A DNA stretch of 64,000 nucleotides from Triticum aestivum (taxonomy: Eukaryota > Streptophyta > Magnoliopsida > Poales > Poaceae). Shown one piece after another: positions 43,683 to 55,231 of the stretch. Position 1 is the stretch's first letter. Each line of letters begins with the position of its first letter. Both the position numbers and the translations under genes were made by a program. The stretch is taken from contig NC_057795.1 in the NCBI RefSeq assembly GCF_018294505.1, positions 518,461,915 to 518,525,914 on the forward strand, in the 5' to 3' direction. The notes beneath the pieces were generated by a model. It worked only from the letters and a program-made list of their open reading frames with translations. It was not told the origin of the DNA and did not search any database.

Positions 43683-46600
43683 TCTCACGCCCAATATGCG
43701 ACCCTATCCAAAAGGAATTCGAAGGTCCCACCAAGGATAGACCCGCATATTGAAACGCTTTTGTATTTACATCAACATTACATAATAGATAGGGATACAT
43801 ACATAAGGCATATAATGCCACACATATACAACATCATCATACATAAGAACAACATCCGTCTAAGGATGAATCACAAACAGAAACTCAAACGACATCCACC
43901 CTGCTAGCCCAGGCTGCCGACCTGGAACCTATCCCCTGATCGAAGAAGAAGCAGAAGAAGAACTCCAATACAAGCAAACATCGCTCTCGCATCACAATCA
44001 TCGCAAAACCTGTACCTGCAACTGTTGTTGTAGTAATCTGTGAGCCACGAGGACTCAGCAATCCCATTACCATGGGTATCAAGACTAGCATAGCTTAATG
44101 GGAAAGGAAGGGGTAAAGTGGTGAGGTTGCAGCAGCGACTAAGCATGATATGGTGGCTAACGTACGCAAATAAGAGTGAGAAGAGAGCAAGCAGAACGGT
44201 CGTCAACTAGTAATGATCAAGAAGTGATCCTGAACTCCTACTTACGTCAAACATAACCCAGAAACCGTGTTCACTTCCCGGACTCCGCCGAGAAGAGACC
44301 ATCACAGCTACACACGCGGTTGATGCGTTTTAAATCGGATCTGGTGTCAAGTTATCTACAACTGGACATTAACAAATTCCCATCTGCCTATAACCGCATG
44401 CACGTCTTTCGAAAGATTATACCCTGCAGGAGTGTCCCAACTTAGCCCATGACAAGCTCTCGCGATCAACAAAGGAATAGACCTTCTCCCAGGAAGACCC
44501 GATCAGACTCGGAATCCCGATTTACAAGACATTTCGACAATGGTAAAACAAGACCAGCAAAGCCTCCCGCTGTGCCGACAAATCCCGATAGGAGCTGCAC
44601 ATATCTCGTTCTCAGGGCACACCGGATGAGCCAGACGTCGGGTTGGCATAGACCCTGGTTGCCCAGGGGGCGCCGGACATCGCTCAGTTTNNNNNNNNNN
44701 NNNNNNNNNNNNNNNNNNNNNNNNNNNNNNNNNNNNNNNNNNNNNNNNNNNNNNNNNNNNNNNNNNNNNNNNNNNNNNNNNNNNNNNNNNNNNNNNNNNN
44801 NNNNNNNNNNNNNNNNNNNNNNNNNNNNNNNNNNNNNNNNNNNNNNNNNNNNNNNNNNNNNNNNNNNNNNNNNNNNNNNNNNNNNNNNNNNNNNNNNNNN
44901 NNNNNNNNNNNNNNNNNNNNNNNNNNNNNNNNNNNNNNNNNNNNNNNNNNNNNNNNNNNNNNNNNNNNNNNNNNNNNNNNNNNNNNNNNNNNNNNNNNNN
45001 NNNNNNNNNNNNNNNNNNNNNNNNNNNNNNNNNNNNNNNNNNNGTGAGGCAAATGGTAAAACCAAGGTTGGGCCTTGCTGGAGGAGTTTTATTCAAAGCG
45101 AACTGTCAAGGGGGTCCCATAAATCACCCGACCGCGTAAGGAACGCAAAATCCGGGAACATAACACCGGTATGACGGAAACTAGGGCGGCAAGAGTGGAA
45201 CAAAACACCAGGCAAAAGGCCGAGTCTTCCACCCTTTACCAAGTATATAGATGCATTAATAATATAATAGATATTGTGATATCCCAACCAAAATCCTGTC
45301 CACCATGGAGAAATCTTCAACTTCACCTGCAACTAGCAACGCTATAAGAGGGCTGAGCAAAAGCGGTAACATAGCCAATCAATGGTTTGCATAGGAAAGG
45401 TGTCAAAGGTTAGAGGCTGACATGGCAATTTGGGATGGCTTGATAAACAAGTAATAGGTAGCGCAGCATAGCGATAGAACGAAGCAACTAGCATAGCAAT
45501 GATAGTAGTGAGATCCAGGGTAGCGGTCATCTTGCCTGAAATCCCGCATGGAAGAAGAACGAGTCCATGAAGAAGACGAACGGGAGTAGTCGAACGAATC
45601 CTCACAATCGCAACATTACCGGAACTAGGAAGCAACACCGGAAAGAAACAAACAACATGGTAAACACACAAGCATAATCATGGCAAGATGCACAATCAAG
45701 TATGATGCATGTCCGGTTTAAAGAGGCATGGCATGGCAAACTGCAACACACAATACTACAAATTAAATGGAGCTCAATATGCAACGAGTTGCATATTGAC
45801 GAAACACCACATTAACATATTTAGTTTAATCTCGTTTATGCTACCAAGCAATATTAAATGTTGTTAAACATGGCAAGAGGTGAGGCATAATAAAACTACC
45901 TATCTAAGCAAGTTTAAATGAGGCCGGAACAACAAACAACAAGTCCGGAAAATCCCCATATGCAAATTATGGATTTGGTACTGTTCTGCCCTAAACACAA
46001 TTTTAATGTTATTAAATAGGAAAATAAAGTGGACCATGTTAAACTAGGCATTTTTCCACCCCATTTACATATAAAGTTTATTTAAAATGGAGCTACGGTT
46101 ATTTAGTTATGAATTAAAGCATTTTAGCATGGCATATTAGCAAATTTAAATAAACAGCAAGTTAAACATTTTTAACATAGATGAAAGTGGCATATTATTA
46201 ATCTACACAATTTTCTGAGCATTTTACATGTTTAAACCATTTTAATATGATGCACGGTTATTTACTTGTGAGCAATTAAAAATAATGGCATCCTCTTGTA
46301 ATTATGCATGCCCTGGATAAAAGACAAATTCGCAGGCAGGAAAAAAAACGCTATCGGGCCGAAACTGCCGGCTGGCCCAACAGGAGAGAAAAAAACAAGG
46401 AGGGGCAATCTGGAGGGGCTGCTCACCCCTAGGCCTTAGCAGGCCGGTCGGTGGAGATGCAGGCCGGGGCAGGCCGGCTCAGGTGCCGGAGTGGAAGGCC
46501 TGCAGGGGCCGCTGGGCCAAAGCCAGGCTGGAGCGGTCAACGAAGGGGCGAAGCGGAGCTGGGCCTGCGCGGCTGTGAAGCTGGGCACGATGCGGCTGGG

Positions 46601-47951
46601 CCTGGGGAGGCCCACGCGGGGCGCGACGGGGAGGCGAGGGCGTCGTCCTCCGCCCGACGAGGACGAGCGCAGGCGGCGCCGGCGGCGAGCACCAGGAGGA
46701 GGCCGGGGCGCGAGGAGAGGACAGGAACGGGCGGATCCAGCCACGGGAGGAGGCGGGGCCCCGTTTCCGACCGGATCTGACCCGAGGCCGAGCTCGGGGC
46801 GACGAGACCTCGACGGGGTCGGCGTCCATGGCGGCCTGCGAAGGGAGAGAGAGAGGATGAGAGGGTAAGGAGGAAGAAGGACAGGAAGGAGAGGGAAGGA
46901 GGAGATGGGGCGTGGGACGCTGACCTGCTGGCTCCGGCGGGGCTGCCGGGTGGCCGGCGGGAGGCGATAGGCGGCGGCGCTCGGGATCTCTCTCGATCCC
47001 ATCCAGCAGAGCTGCGGGGCCGGGAGGCGAGCGGGCGCCCGGACGGCGGCGATTCGGGCCTGAGCGGGCCTCGGACGGGCTCTGCGGGCCGCGTGAGGTG
47101 GAGGAGGGAGGCAGGGGCGACGTGGCCAGCTCCGGTTGGAGGGGAGCGATGCTGGGTGGCGGCGCGACCACTCAGGCGGCGCCATGTGGCGAGGATGAGG
47201 TGGAGGGCACCGGAAAACAGGGAGAAGGTGGATGGATCTGGCTGGTGGCGCGGTTTTTGAGGGGGATGCAGCGGCTGAGGGTAGGGGAAGGCTAGGGGCA
47301 CTCAAAATGGCAAGGGGGGCTTCTTAAATAGGCAGGGGTCTGGGGTTGGGGGTTTTGGGGGCTTTTCGGAGCGTTTCGGAGCCTCGGATCGCCATCGGAC
47401 GGCTCCGGATCGGAGAGGGACTAGGCTGGGCCTAGGAGGGATTAGTGGGCTGTGGAGAGGCCATGGGCTGCAGGAGAGAAGAGGGAGAGAGGCCCGACAG
47501 CAGTTTCCGGAGACCGAAAACGTCCGACGAAAGACCGGCTATATTGCGGTTGTAGGTTTAACGGTTGGGCTATCAAATGGACTCCGAATGCGATGAAACT
47601 TGGCAGGCGGCCTGTCTACACTATAATAAGACCGCACGACAAGTTGCAACCCATTCCGAGAACATTTTTATGCCACTTATAAAATAATATTTCGGAGGTG
47701 CCACGGGCGCGGGCGAGTGTGGTCTAGCTCAGAACGGACAACGGAGATAACCGGCGGAACCCGAACGTATGCAAGTTTTATGAAAACGATGCCGATGCAA
47801 TGCGCATGATGCTATGAGATGAGATGCATAACAAGAACAAAAATCAAAACAAACGACAAAAACCCAACCACAGAGGAAATAATATATCGCATCTCCGGAA
47901 AAGGCAAGAGCTGGAGTTACGAATATGGAAAGTTGTATCCGGGGCGTTACA
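43683..47951 (-). repeat. LARD 5' LTR
   Basis: 4269 bp in the assembly, including a 353-N gap that corresponds to only about 75 bp in the other LTR. The LTR end next to the primer-binding site reads GA where the other copy has CA. The GC-rich part 46395-47310 gives long artefactual frames. Confidence 0.85.
44691..45043. other. Assembly gap (353 N)
   Basis: Lies in the LARD 5' LTR at the position of a run of G in the partner LTR (28445-28456). The partner suggests only about 75 bp are truly missing, so the N count is probably arbitrary. Confidence 1.
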
Positions 47952-47956
47952 ATATT

Positions 47957-48539
47957 CTATCTGCATCCTTTGTAGGAGGATCGTCCTGTGTTGTCCCCAC
48001 GTTAGCCTCCACCCTTGAGGCCGGCTCTAGAGTCCGGGTGGTAGAGGCGTGGCCGGCAGGATCTCCGGACACAGTCCGGTGAATACTCTTTCTGCCAGGA
48101 CACAGTGGACATTGTTATATTTTAAAGATGATAATCACGGAGCAGGTTTTAAATCATACCTCTTTGATGGCATCTTGGTCCAGACTGCTTTCCTTTTAAG
48201 CCTACCCGGCTTGGGCGCCCCTTGTTGGCCAGTTGCCTCGGGTTCGGCACGGCACCCCGATGGCCTTCCCTATAAAGTAAAATACATGTACAGTGGGTAA
48301 GGCGTAAAGAGGGGATCCTTTTCGGAAGTTAGGACTCCTATTTTACTTACATATGATGTAGGCGGCAATGATGGCCACCAAGGCACCGTCACAGCTTGCC
48401 TGGTAAAACGTCCTGTCGACGAGCTCCACAAATATGTCTGGATCTTCTTCGAGTCCGGGGTCGAGGGCCTGGTCGGGGTCCTTTGGCTATGGAGGCGGGC
48501 TGTGGACCTCCCTCACAGCTTTTTGCAGTTCCTATTATG
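47957..48539 (-). other. Fatima-1 antisense-gene region, decayed
   Basis: GC-balanced, coding-like sequence of the antisense gene between the LARD and the better preserved exons. It is too broken for a confident reading. Confidence 0.4.
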
Positions 48540-49554
48540 GACTAGCAAGGTAAATATTTGCAATGAAAGACCGCGGGAATGAATAGAGTTGAGTAAAAGA
48601 TAGCAACTCACCCAGCTAGGGGGGTTGTACATGGAACATCCATCCCATGGCTTAATGCGGATGAACCCCTCTTCTTCTCCTTATATAAATCAGACAATAT
48701 TTTTGCCAGAGCGGTGGCAGAGTGCGGACCTTTATGACCGCAGCGGTTGGCGTCGTCTTCTCCATTGAAGTGCCACATGGGATGCCCCCGATACTGGAGT
48801 GGCTACACCCCCCGCATTATGCATATTGACATAACCTCAATTATTATCAATCCTGATTTGGCCAGAGTTTTTATCCTGCCCGTCAGTTGAAGGACCTCTC
48901 TGTTATCTTCCTCCTCGGGGCTTCGGGGACGCCAACTTTGGCGTTTCTTCAATGGGGCATTTGTGAACTCGGAAAGACTCATCCGGATAGGGTCAGGAAG
49001 GGAGAAATCCTCTATGTAAAACCACTCAGAAGGCCAATCTTTGGATGTCTTCTTCGGAGTGCCGGACAGGTATCCGGTTCCGGCGATGCGCCATATTTCG
49101 GCTCCGCCCACTTGGTATATCGATCCCTCCTGATTGCGAGGGACAAGGCAGAACAACCTCTTCCATAGCTCGAAATGAGCTTCGCAGCCCAGAAATAGCT
49201 CACAAAGGGTGACATAACCTGCAATGTGCAGGATGGAAGCAGGGTGAAGTTGTGTAGCTGGAGGCCATAGTACTCCAGGAGCCCGCGGAGGAATGGATGG
49301 ATCGGAAATCCGATGCCCCTCAGCAAGTAAGGGACAAGGCACACTCGCTCCCCCCTGGATGGGTTGGGGAAACTCTTCGCTTGCTCCCCGCCGTCATAAG
49401 TGGCTAATCCGGCTCGGACGGGGACAAGATATGCAGGTGGGAGAAACCCATGGGTCTGCAACTCCACTAATTGACTGTGGGATATGGTGCACTTCTCCCA
49501 ATCACCTAGCTTAGCGCTATGGGAGTGAGAGGAGGAGCTGCGGCGGCCGGCCAT
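48540..49554 (-). pseudogene. Fatima-1 antisense gene, N-terminal exon (putative gypsy-type transposon protein)
   Basis: On the minus strand it starts at MAGRRSSSSHSHSAKLGDW (49554) and reads LPPAYLVPVRAGLATYDGGE and GIGFPIHPFLRGLLEYYGLQ. A phase change near 49230 follows, then VTLCELFLGCEAHFELWKRL, WRIAGTGYLSGTPKK and WPSEWFYIEDF. The block LRGxGFPxHPFxRGL...YYGLxxHxxxP is the signature of the 'putative gypsy type transposon' family (Transposase_28). A stop at 48803 follows IMRGV. The gene lies antisense to the element, downstream of pol. Its function is unknown. Its coiled-coil end is at 26274-27105. Confidence 0.7.
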
Positions 49555-49887
49555 GATGGGATGGTTTTTTCGGGTGCGCTCTGATGAATCCTCGCTTGGG
49601 GAAGATGGTGTGATTTGGATCTGAGGATCCCCGTCTCTTTAATAGGCGATTTATTTACATGGTCAGTGTGGCAAGTGTAAAAATGCCCCGACTTCCCGCA
49701 CTCGCTCGACACGTGGAGACTAACATTATTAAGGTGTAGAAGCCGATGAGTGCAACATTAAATGGGAAGCCAGACACTGCTCGTTACAACAGGTACTCTG
49801 GATAATTTGGAGAAGAACCCGCCTTGCAATGTCGAAGACAATCTGCACGCCGGACTCATCGTCATTGAATCCTGGTTCGGGGGCTAC

Positions 49888-50357
49888 TGAGGGAGTCCTA
49901 GATTAGGGGGTCCTCGGACAGCCGAACTATATACTTATGCTGGACTATTGGACTATGAAGATACAAGAATGAAGACTCCGTCCCGTGTCCGGGTGGGTCT
50001 CTCCTTTGCGTGGAAGGCAAGCTTGGCAATTCAGATATGTAATTTCCTTCTCTGTAACCGGCTCTGTGTAACCCTAGCTCCCTCTTGTATCTATATAAAC
50101 CGGAGGGTTTAGTCCGTAGGACAACAACAATCATAATCATAGGCTAGCTTCTAGGGTTTAGCCTCTATGATCTCGTGGTAGATCAACTCTTGTAATACTC
50201 ATATCATCAAGATCAATCAAGCAGGAAGTAGGGTATTACCTCCATAGAGAGGGCCCGAACCTGGGTAAACTTTGTGTCCCCCGCCTCCTGTTACCATTAG
50301 CCTTGGACGCACAGTTCGGGACCCCCTACCCGAGATCCGTCGGTTTTGACACCGATA
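49888..50357 (+). repeat. Fatima-1 3' LTR
   Basis: 470 bp, preceded by the purine-rich GGGGGCTAC. It ends CCGATA where the 5' LTR ends CCGACA, so the terminal CA has decayed. It is followed by the G run that duplicates the insertion site. Confidence 0.9.
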
Positions 50358-51229
50358 GGGGGGGGGGGTCCGCTAACCTCCCGCTACTCCGAAAAATCCC
50401 CGATCTTCTTCGAAACCATTCCGGTGTCTGTATATAACCTTCCAATCTATCAATCTTTACCTCTCGACCATTTCAAGACTCCTCATCATGTCCGTGATCT
50501 CATTCGGGACTCCGAACAAACTTCGGTCATCAAAAACACATAACTCATAATACAAATCATCATCGAACATTAAGTGTGCGGACCCTATGGGTTCGAGAAC
50601 TATGTAGACATGATCAAGACACATCTCCTATTAATAACCAATAGCAGAACCTGGATGCTCGTATTGGCTCCTACATATTCTACGAAGATCTTTATCGGTC
50701 AAACCGCACAACGACATACGTTGTTCCCTTTGTCATCAGTATGTTACTTGCCCGAGACTCGATCGTCGGTATCATCATACCTAGTTTAATCTTGTAACCG
50801 GAGAGTCTTTTTACTTGTTCCGTGATGCTTCATACCATAACTAACTCATTAGTCGCATTGCTTGTAAGGCTTATAGTGATGAGCATTACCGAGAGGGCCC
50901 AGACATACCTCTCCGATACACGGAATGACAATCCTAATCTTGATCTATGCCAACCCAACAAACACCTTCAGAGACACCTGTAGAGCATCTTTATAATCAC
51001 CCAGTTATGTTGTGACATTTGATAGCTCACAAGGTGTTCCTTCGGTATTCGGGAGTTGCATAATCGCATAGTCAGAGGAACATGTATAATTCATCAAGAA
51101 AGCAATAGCAATGAAACTTAACGATCATTATGCTAAGCTAATGGATGGGTCTTGTCCATCAAATCATTCTCTAATGATGTGATTCCGTTCATCAAATGAC
51201 AACACATGTCTATGGTTAGGAAACATAAC
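50358..51229 (-). mobile_element. Angela-type LTR, right part
   Basis: Continues the LTR broken at 14334. It carries CTCATTCGGGACTCCGAACA, CGAGACTCGATCGTCGGTAT and GGGTCTTGTCCATCA, all also present in the copia LTRs 28979-30714 and 36013-37749 but more diverged. It is cut at 51229 by Fatima-2 before its end. Confidence 0.85.
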
Positions 51230-51700
51230 TGTCGGTGTCAAAACCGGCGGATCTCGGGTAGGGGGTCCCGAACTGTGCGTCTAGGCGGATGGTAACAGGA
51301 GACAAGGGACACAATGTTTTACCCAGGTTCGGGCCCTCTTGATGGAGGTAAAACCCTGCGTCCCGCTTGATTAATATTGATGATGTGTGTTACAAGAGTG
51401 GATCTACCACGAGATCAAGGAGGCTAAACCCTAGAAGCTAGCCTATGGTATGATTGTTGTTCGTCCTATGGACTAAAGCCATCCGGTTTATATAGACACC
51501 GGAGAGGGCTAGGGTTACACAGAGTCGGTTACAATGGTAGGAGATCTACATATCCGTATCGCCAAGCTTGCCTTCCACGCCAAGGAAAGTCCCATCCGGA
51601 CACGGGACGAAGTCTTCAATCTTGTATCTTCATAGTCTTGGAGTCCGACCGATCATGATAGTTCGGCTATCCGGACACCCGCTAGTCCAGAACTCCCTCA
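51230..51700 (-). repeat. Fatima-2 3' LTR
   Basis: 471 bp. On the plus strand it starts TGTCGGTGTCAAAACCGG and ends ACTCCCTCA; on the minus strand it starts TGAGGGAGTTCTGGACTAGC. The adjoining GTAGCCCCTG is the reverse complement of the purine-rich CAGGGGCTAC. Confidence 0.9.
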
Positions 51701-52255
51701 GTAGCCCCTGAACCAGGCTTCAGTGATGATGAGTCTGGCGCACATGTTGTCTTTGGCATTGCAAGGCGGGTTCTTCCTCCGAATAATTTATAGAAGATTG
51801 TGAACACCAGGATAGTGTCCGACTCTGCAAAAATAAATTCCACGTACCACTGTAGAGAGAATAATATTACACAAGTTCAATCTATTGACGTATTTTGTGG
51901 TGTGACATCACACCACTACCAAGCCTTTACTCAAATTGTTTTTATTGTTCCACCTCAGCGCGTTTAGCGAAGCGGTTTCCTTGGCACGTCTTGTCGAAGC
52001 AGAGATCGTGTTCCCCTTATTTCGGGATTCCCATCAATACGGACGTGGGTAACCCAACCGCGCCATTAATTGTGGCGCTTGGGAGATAAGCGAGTTTTAC
52101 CAGGCCGGTGGGGACACATGTTTTTGTCCGCCCATATAAGGGGATAAAGATCCAACCCTTTTACCTGCGCCTTCTTCCTCCTTGGCTTATGCATCTCTGC
52201 AAACTCGAGCTCCAGCGCCCAAGTCTGCATTTTCTCACCTCAACCTTCTCCAACT
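51701..52255 (+). promoter_or_regulatory. Upstream region of the Fatima-2 antisense gene
   Basis: Non-coding. CATATAAGGGG at about 52133, followed by a CT-rich leader with TTCTCACCTCAACC before the ATG, suggests a promoter with a TATA-type box for the antisense gene, separate from the LTR. Confidence 0.4.
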
Positions 52256-55231
52256 ATGTCCGGAGCGGGAGGCAAGTGGATGGCCTCCTTCGTCACGGAG
52301 GAGCAGATCCAGAAGCTGCGCAACGCCGGATATTTGTCCAGCAACATCACACACCGGCTCCCCGACGAGGGAGAGCTCATCCCCACCCCCAGGCCCCATG
52401 AGAGGGTAGTATTTCTTCCCCATTTCCTCCGCGGACTGGGCTTCCCACTTCATCCCTTTGTCCGGGGACTCATGTTCTACTACGGCCTGGATTTCCATGA
52501 TCTGGCCCCGAATTTTATCCTCAACATCTCGGCTTTTATCGTCGTGTGCGAGGCCTTCCTCTGCATCCAGCCCCACTTCGGCTTGTGGCTCAAGACCTTC
52601 AGTGTCAAGCCGAAGGTTGTGAAGGGCAGCCAAGCGGAGTGCGGAGGCGCCATGGTGGGCAGGATGTCCCACGTTACGTGGCTGGAGGGCACTTTCGTGG
52701 AAACCATTAAGGGGTGGCAATCGGGGTGGTTCTACATCACCGAGCCGCGTGACCCCGATTGGGCAGCGGCCCCCGAATTCAGATCCGGCATCCCTACCTG
52801 GCTCACCTCCTGGAAAGAGAGTGGCCGGATTTGGGGCGATTCGGAGGAGCTGACCGGACTCCAAGCCTGTATCCAAAAGCTGGTGGACAAGAAGCTCAAG
52901 CTTGTCAACGTAGTCCAGGTCATGCTCATCCGCTGGATTCTCCCGTGCCAACGACGGGGTTTCAACATGTGGGAGTTCGATCCGGTGCAGCACCAGACCC
53001 TGAGCGGGCTCTTTGACACTATGTATGAAGATGTCTGGAAGGTGCTGTTCAAGGGCGCCGAGGCTCCCGCATCCGCTACCGAAGATCGCGGATTCCGCTC
53101 GCAGCGTCCAGCTGACGAGGTAAGTGATTTTGCCACTTGTTTTCCATAGTTTGACTCTATGCGGGATCTAAACTCCCTTTACCTTTGACAGGACTGGCTG
53201 GCAAAGGCCGAACGGACCATCTGTCTGGCCCCATTGCCAGAGGACCCAGCGGACGCCCGCCTAACGGGGCTGCTGGCTCCGGCACCCCACGTGGAGAAGA
53301 AGGCCAAGAAGAAGGCCACGGGTACTCGAAAGAGTTCCCATTTTCAAGTGTTATCGGATGATGAATCCGAGGCTGACTCCTCCCACCAAGGCGAGGAGGA
53401 GAAGTAGAAAGCCTCTCCCCCAGCGGGGGGAGGGAAGAAAAGGAAGGCCTCCCCAACAAGGGAGGCCGAAGGGTCCAAGAAGGGAAAAGCTCTTCCCCCG
53501 GACTGCTCTGCCAACGCTAGTGACGACGACGAGGACTGGCCTCCAAGGGCCAAGCCCCTGGCGAGATCGTAAGTATCCGGACTCCCGAATAACTTCAAGG
53601 TTTTTCTTTTTCGCCACATAATGTCTTTCTAATGCCGCATACAACCCTGCAGTCCGCCCAAGGATGATCTTCCCGCTTCGTCGAGCGGGTCCTTAGGTGC
53701 GTCGGATATGGATTCTCTTCCGACTGCCTCCACCCCCCGTGACACGGACGATGCCGAGGTGGGATCCCAGTAAGGGACCCACCAGGAGGAGGAGGCCCCG
53801 GAGGTGTCGCGGGACAACCTCCCGGACTTTGCACCGGACTCAGCCCCGGAGCCCACAGTGGCTCCGGAGTCCGGCGGGCGACCCCTTCGTAAGAAGGGCA
53901 AGACCGTTGCGCCGGCTGCATCTGTCCAACCGGAGGCGCCGGATAATTTGCTGGAGGCGCTCAATGGCGCCTTCATTGAAGAGGAACACCACACTATTAC
54001 GAGTGCGGTGATTCAGAAGGTTTAGCTCGCCAAGAGCAGGCTGACCGAAGCCTGCAGCAGCCTTCTAACAGGCTTTGAGGTAAGAATTTCAATATATATA
54101 AAATGGTACCGCATAGACAGTAGCCCCTGATGCTCGGTTCAGTGTTCGGAAAGAAAATCCGGACTGAGGATCTTAAAAAGATATACGCAGGAGTCATAAA
54201 AAATATGTCAATATGGGATTGCAGGCTGTGCTGCTGACCTCCGCCGCACTAACTGCGGAGGTCAATACTTTGAAGGAAAGCCTCGAGCGGTCCGAGAACG
54301 AGCTCGACCGTGCCAAGAAGCAGCTCGAGGAAAAAGAAGGTGAGTAATACCTTATTAAAATTGTACCTTACAGAAAAGGATTTGGTTGCAAGAAAAATGA
54401 CAAGGCTAACGAGGTGGCGACCCTGAAAGAGGCGGTGGCCACGGCCGAACGCAATGCGGCCGCGGAGCGCACCGAGCGAGAGAAGCATGAGGCGCAGGTG
54501 GCGGAGGTACAGCAAGAGCTCCAGGATCTCGTGAAAAAACATGAGAGCCTGGAGCGTGACTCGAAGACTCGAGAGTCTGAGCTTGCAACGGCTCTTGAGA
54601 GTGCCAAAGCCGCTAAGGCCGAAGCCTACAAGGCCCTCCAGGAGATCGAGGCGGTGAAGAAAATAGCAGCGGGTAAGGCATTTTTCATGCAAAGTAAGCA
54701 TGTGAGTGTTAATTACCTGTTGCTTACCCGAATTAGGAGCTCTCCAGGAGCGTTCGTAGATCTTCCTCGCAGCGTGTCCGATGCTGCCGCGTTCTACCGG
54801 GACGAGGAGGGGAGCTCGACGGAGAAGGTCTTCTGGTCTCAGTATGCTGAGGCCGGACATCCGCTGCCCCTTAGCGACCAGCTGAAGCAGCTGGTCGAGC
54901 TCTACAAGGCGGCCGAACAGGCCATGAAGGGCCTCATAGTTCGGCTGTGGCCTAAGGAGGCCATGCCTGGGAGCTACTTCGGCCTGGTGCGGCGGCTGGT
55001 GGATGCGTGCCCGTGGGTTGAAGTCATCAAGCACTCCGCTTGCATTGAGGGTGCCCGTCGGGCCCTTGCCCGCGCAAAGGTGCACTGGGGCAAGATGGAT
55101 GCCCAGAAGCTCGCAACGGACCCGCCACCAGAGGGCAAGGAGCATCGCACGCCCGAGATGTATTATAAGAGTGTGTTGAAGGGCGCCCGCACTATTGCGG
55201 GTGAGTGCTCCAAAGATGTAATTTTTGAGTA
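52256..55231 (+). pseudogene. Fatima-2 antisense gene (putative gypsy-type transposon protein), multi-exon
   Basis: Exon 1, 52256-53119 (288 codons), starts MSGAGGKWMASFVTEEQIQK and holds FLRGLGFPLHPFVRGLMFYY. It ends at GAG/GTAAGT. Exon 2 (53192-53568) has an in-frame TAG at 53405-53407. Exon 3 (53653-54079) follows CCTGCAG and has an in-frame TAA and TAG. Exon 4 (54224-54340) and exon 5 (about 54411-55231) encode a coiled coil (AERNAAAERTEREKHEAQVA...) and a conserved C-terminal domain with RIRSSPGAFVDLPRSVSDAA and VRRLVDACPWVEVIKHSACI. All introns have GT-AG borders. Acidic and lysine-rich linkers separate the domains. Role unknown. It lies antisense to gag in a Tat-like element, and the stops make this copy non-functional. 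Confidence 0.75.

Larger units (their letters stand above)
27400..47951 (-). mobile_element. LARD with LTRs of about 4.3 kb (Sukkula/Erika-like), nested in Fatima-1
   Basis: On the minus strand the LTR starts TGTAACGCCCCGGATACAAC and ends ...GGGCGTGACA. The element is flanked by the 5-bp duplication ATATT (27395-27399 and 47952-47956). The internal region is 3.49 kb (40195-43682) without any gag or pol reading, and begins with an initiator-Met-type primer-binding site next to the right LTR. Long LTRs plus a coding-free interior of about 3.5 kb fit the LARD class described from barley. The left LTR holds the copia element 28979-37749. About 27 substitutions in the first 1010 bp of the LTRs give about 2.7% divergence. 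Confidence 0.85.
14335..50357 (+). mobile_element. Fatima-1: Ty3-gypsy element (Tat-like lineage) with nested insertions
   Basis: It is bounded by two direct LTRs (14335-14803 and 49888-50357) starting TGAGGGAGTCCTAGATTAGG. It inserted within the G run of the Angela-type LTR: 12 G before and 11 G after, consistent with a GGGGG duplication. Order on the plus strand is LTR, gag, protease with DGGS, RT, RNase H, integrase, then a long region with an antisense gene, a polypurine GGGGGCTAC, and the LTR. Two elements are nested inside (15000-20456 and 27400-47951). Roughly 25 substitutions in 469 bp separate its LTRs (about 5%). Pol has several stops and frameshifts, so it is inactive. The name Fatima is from memory of the LTR. 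Confidence 0.85.

Noticed and set aside
44449..45174. Open frames across the LARD 5' LTR
   Set aside because: They cross the 353-N gap and lie in an LTR.
46436..47305. 289-codon minus-strand open frame
   Set aside because: Same GC-rich LTR segment as 38545-39548; openness comes from base composition, and overlapping frames of similar length exist.
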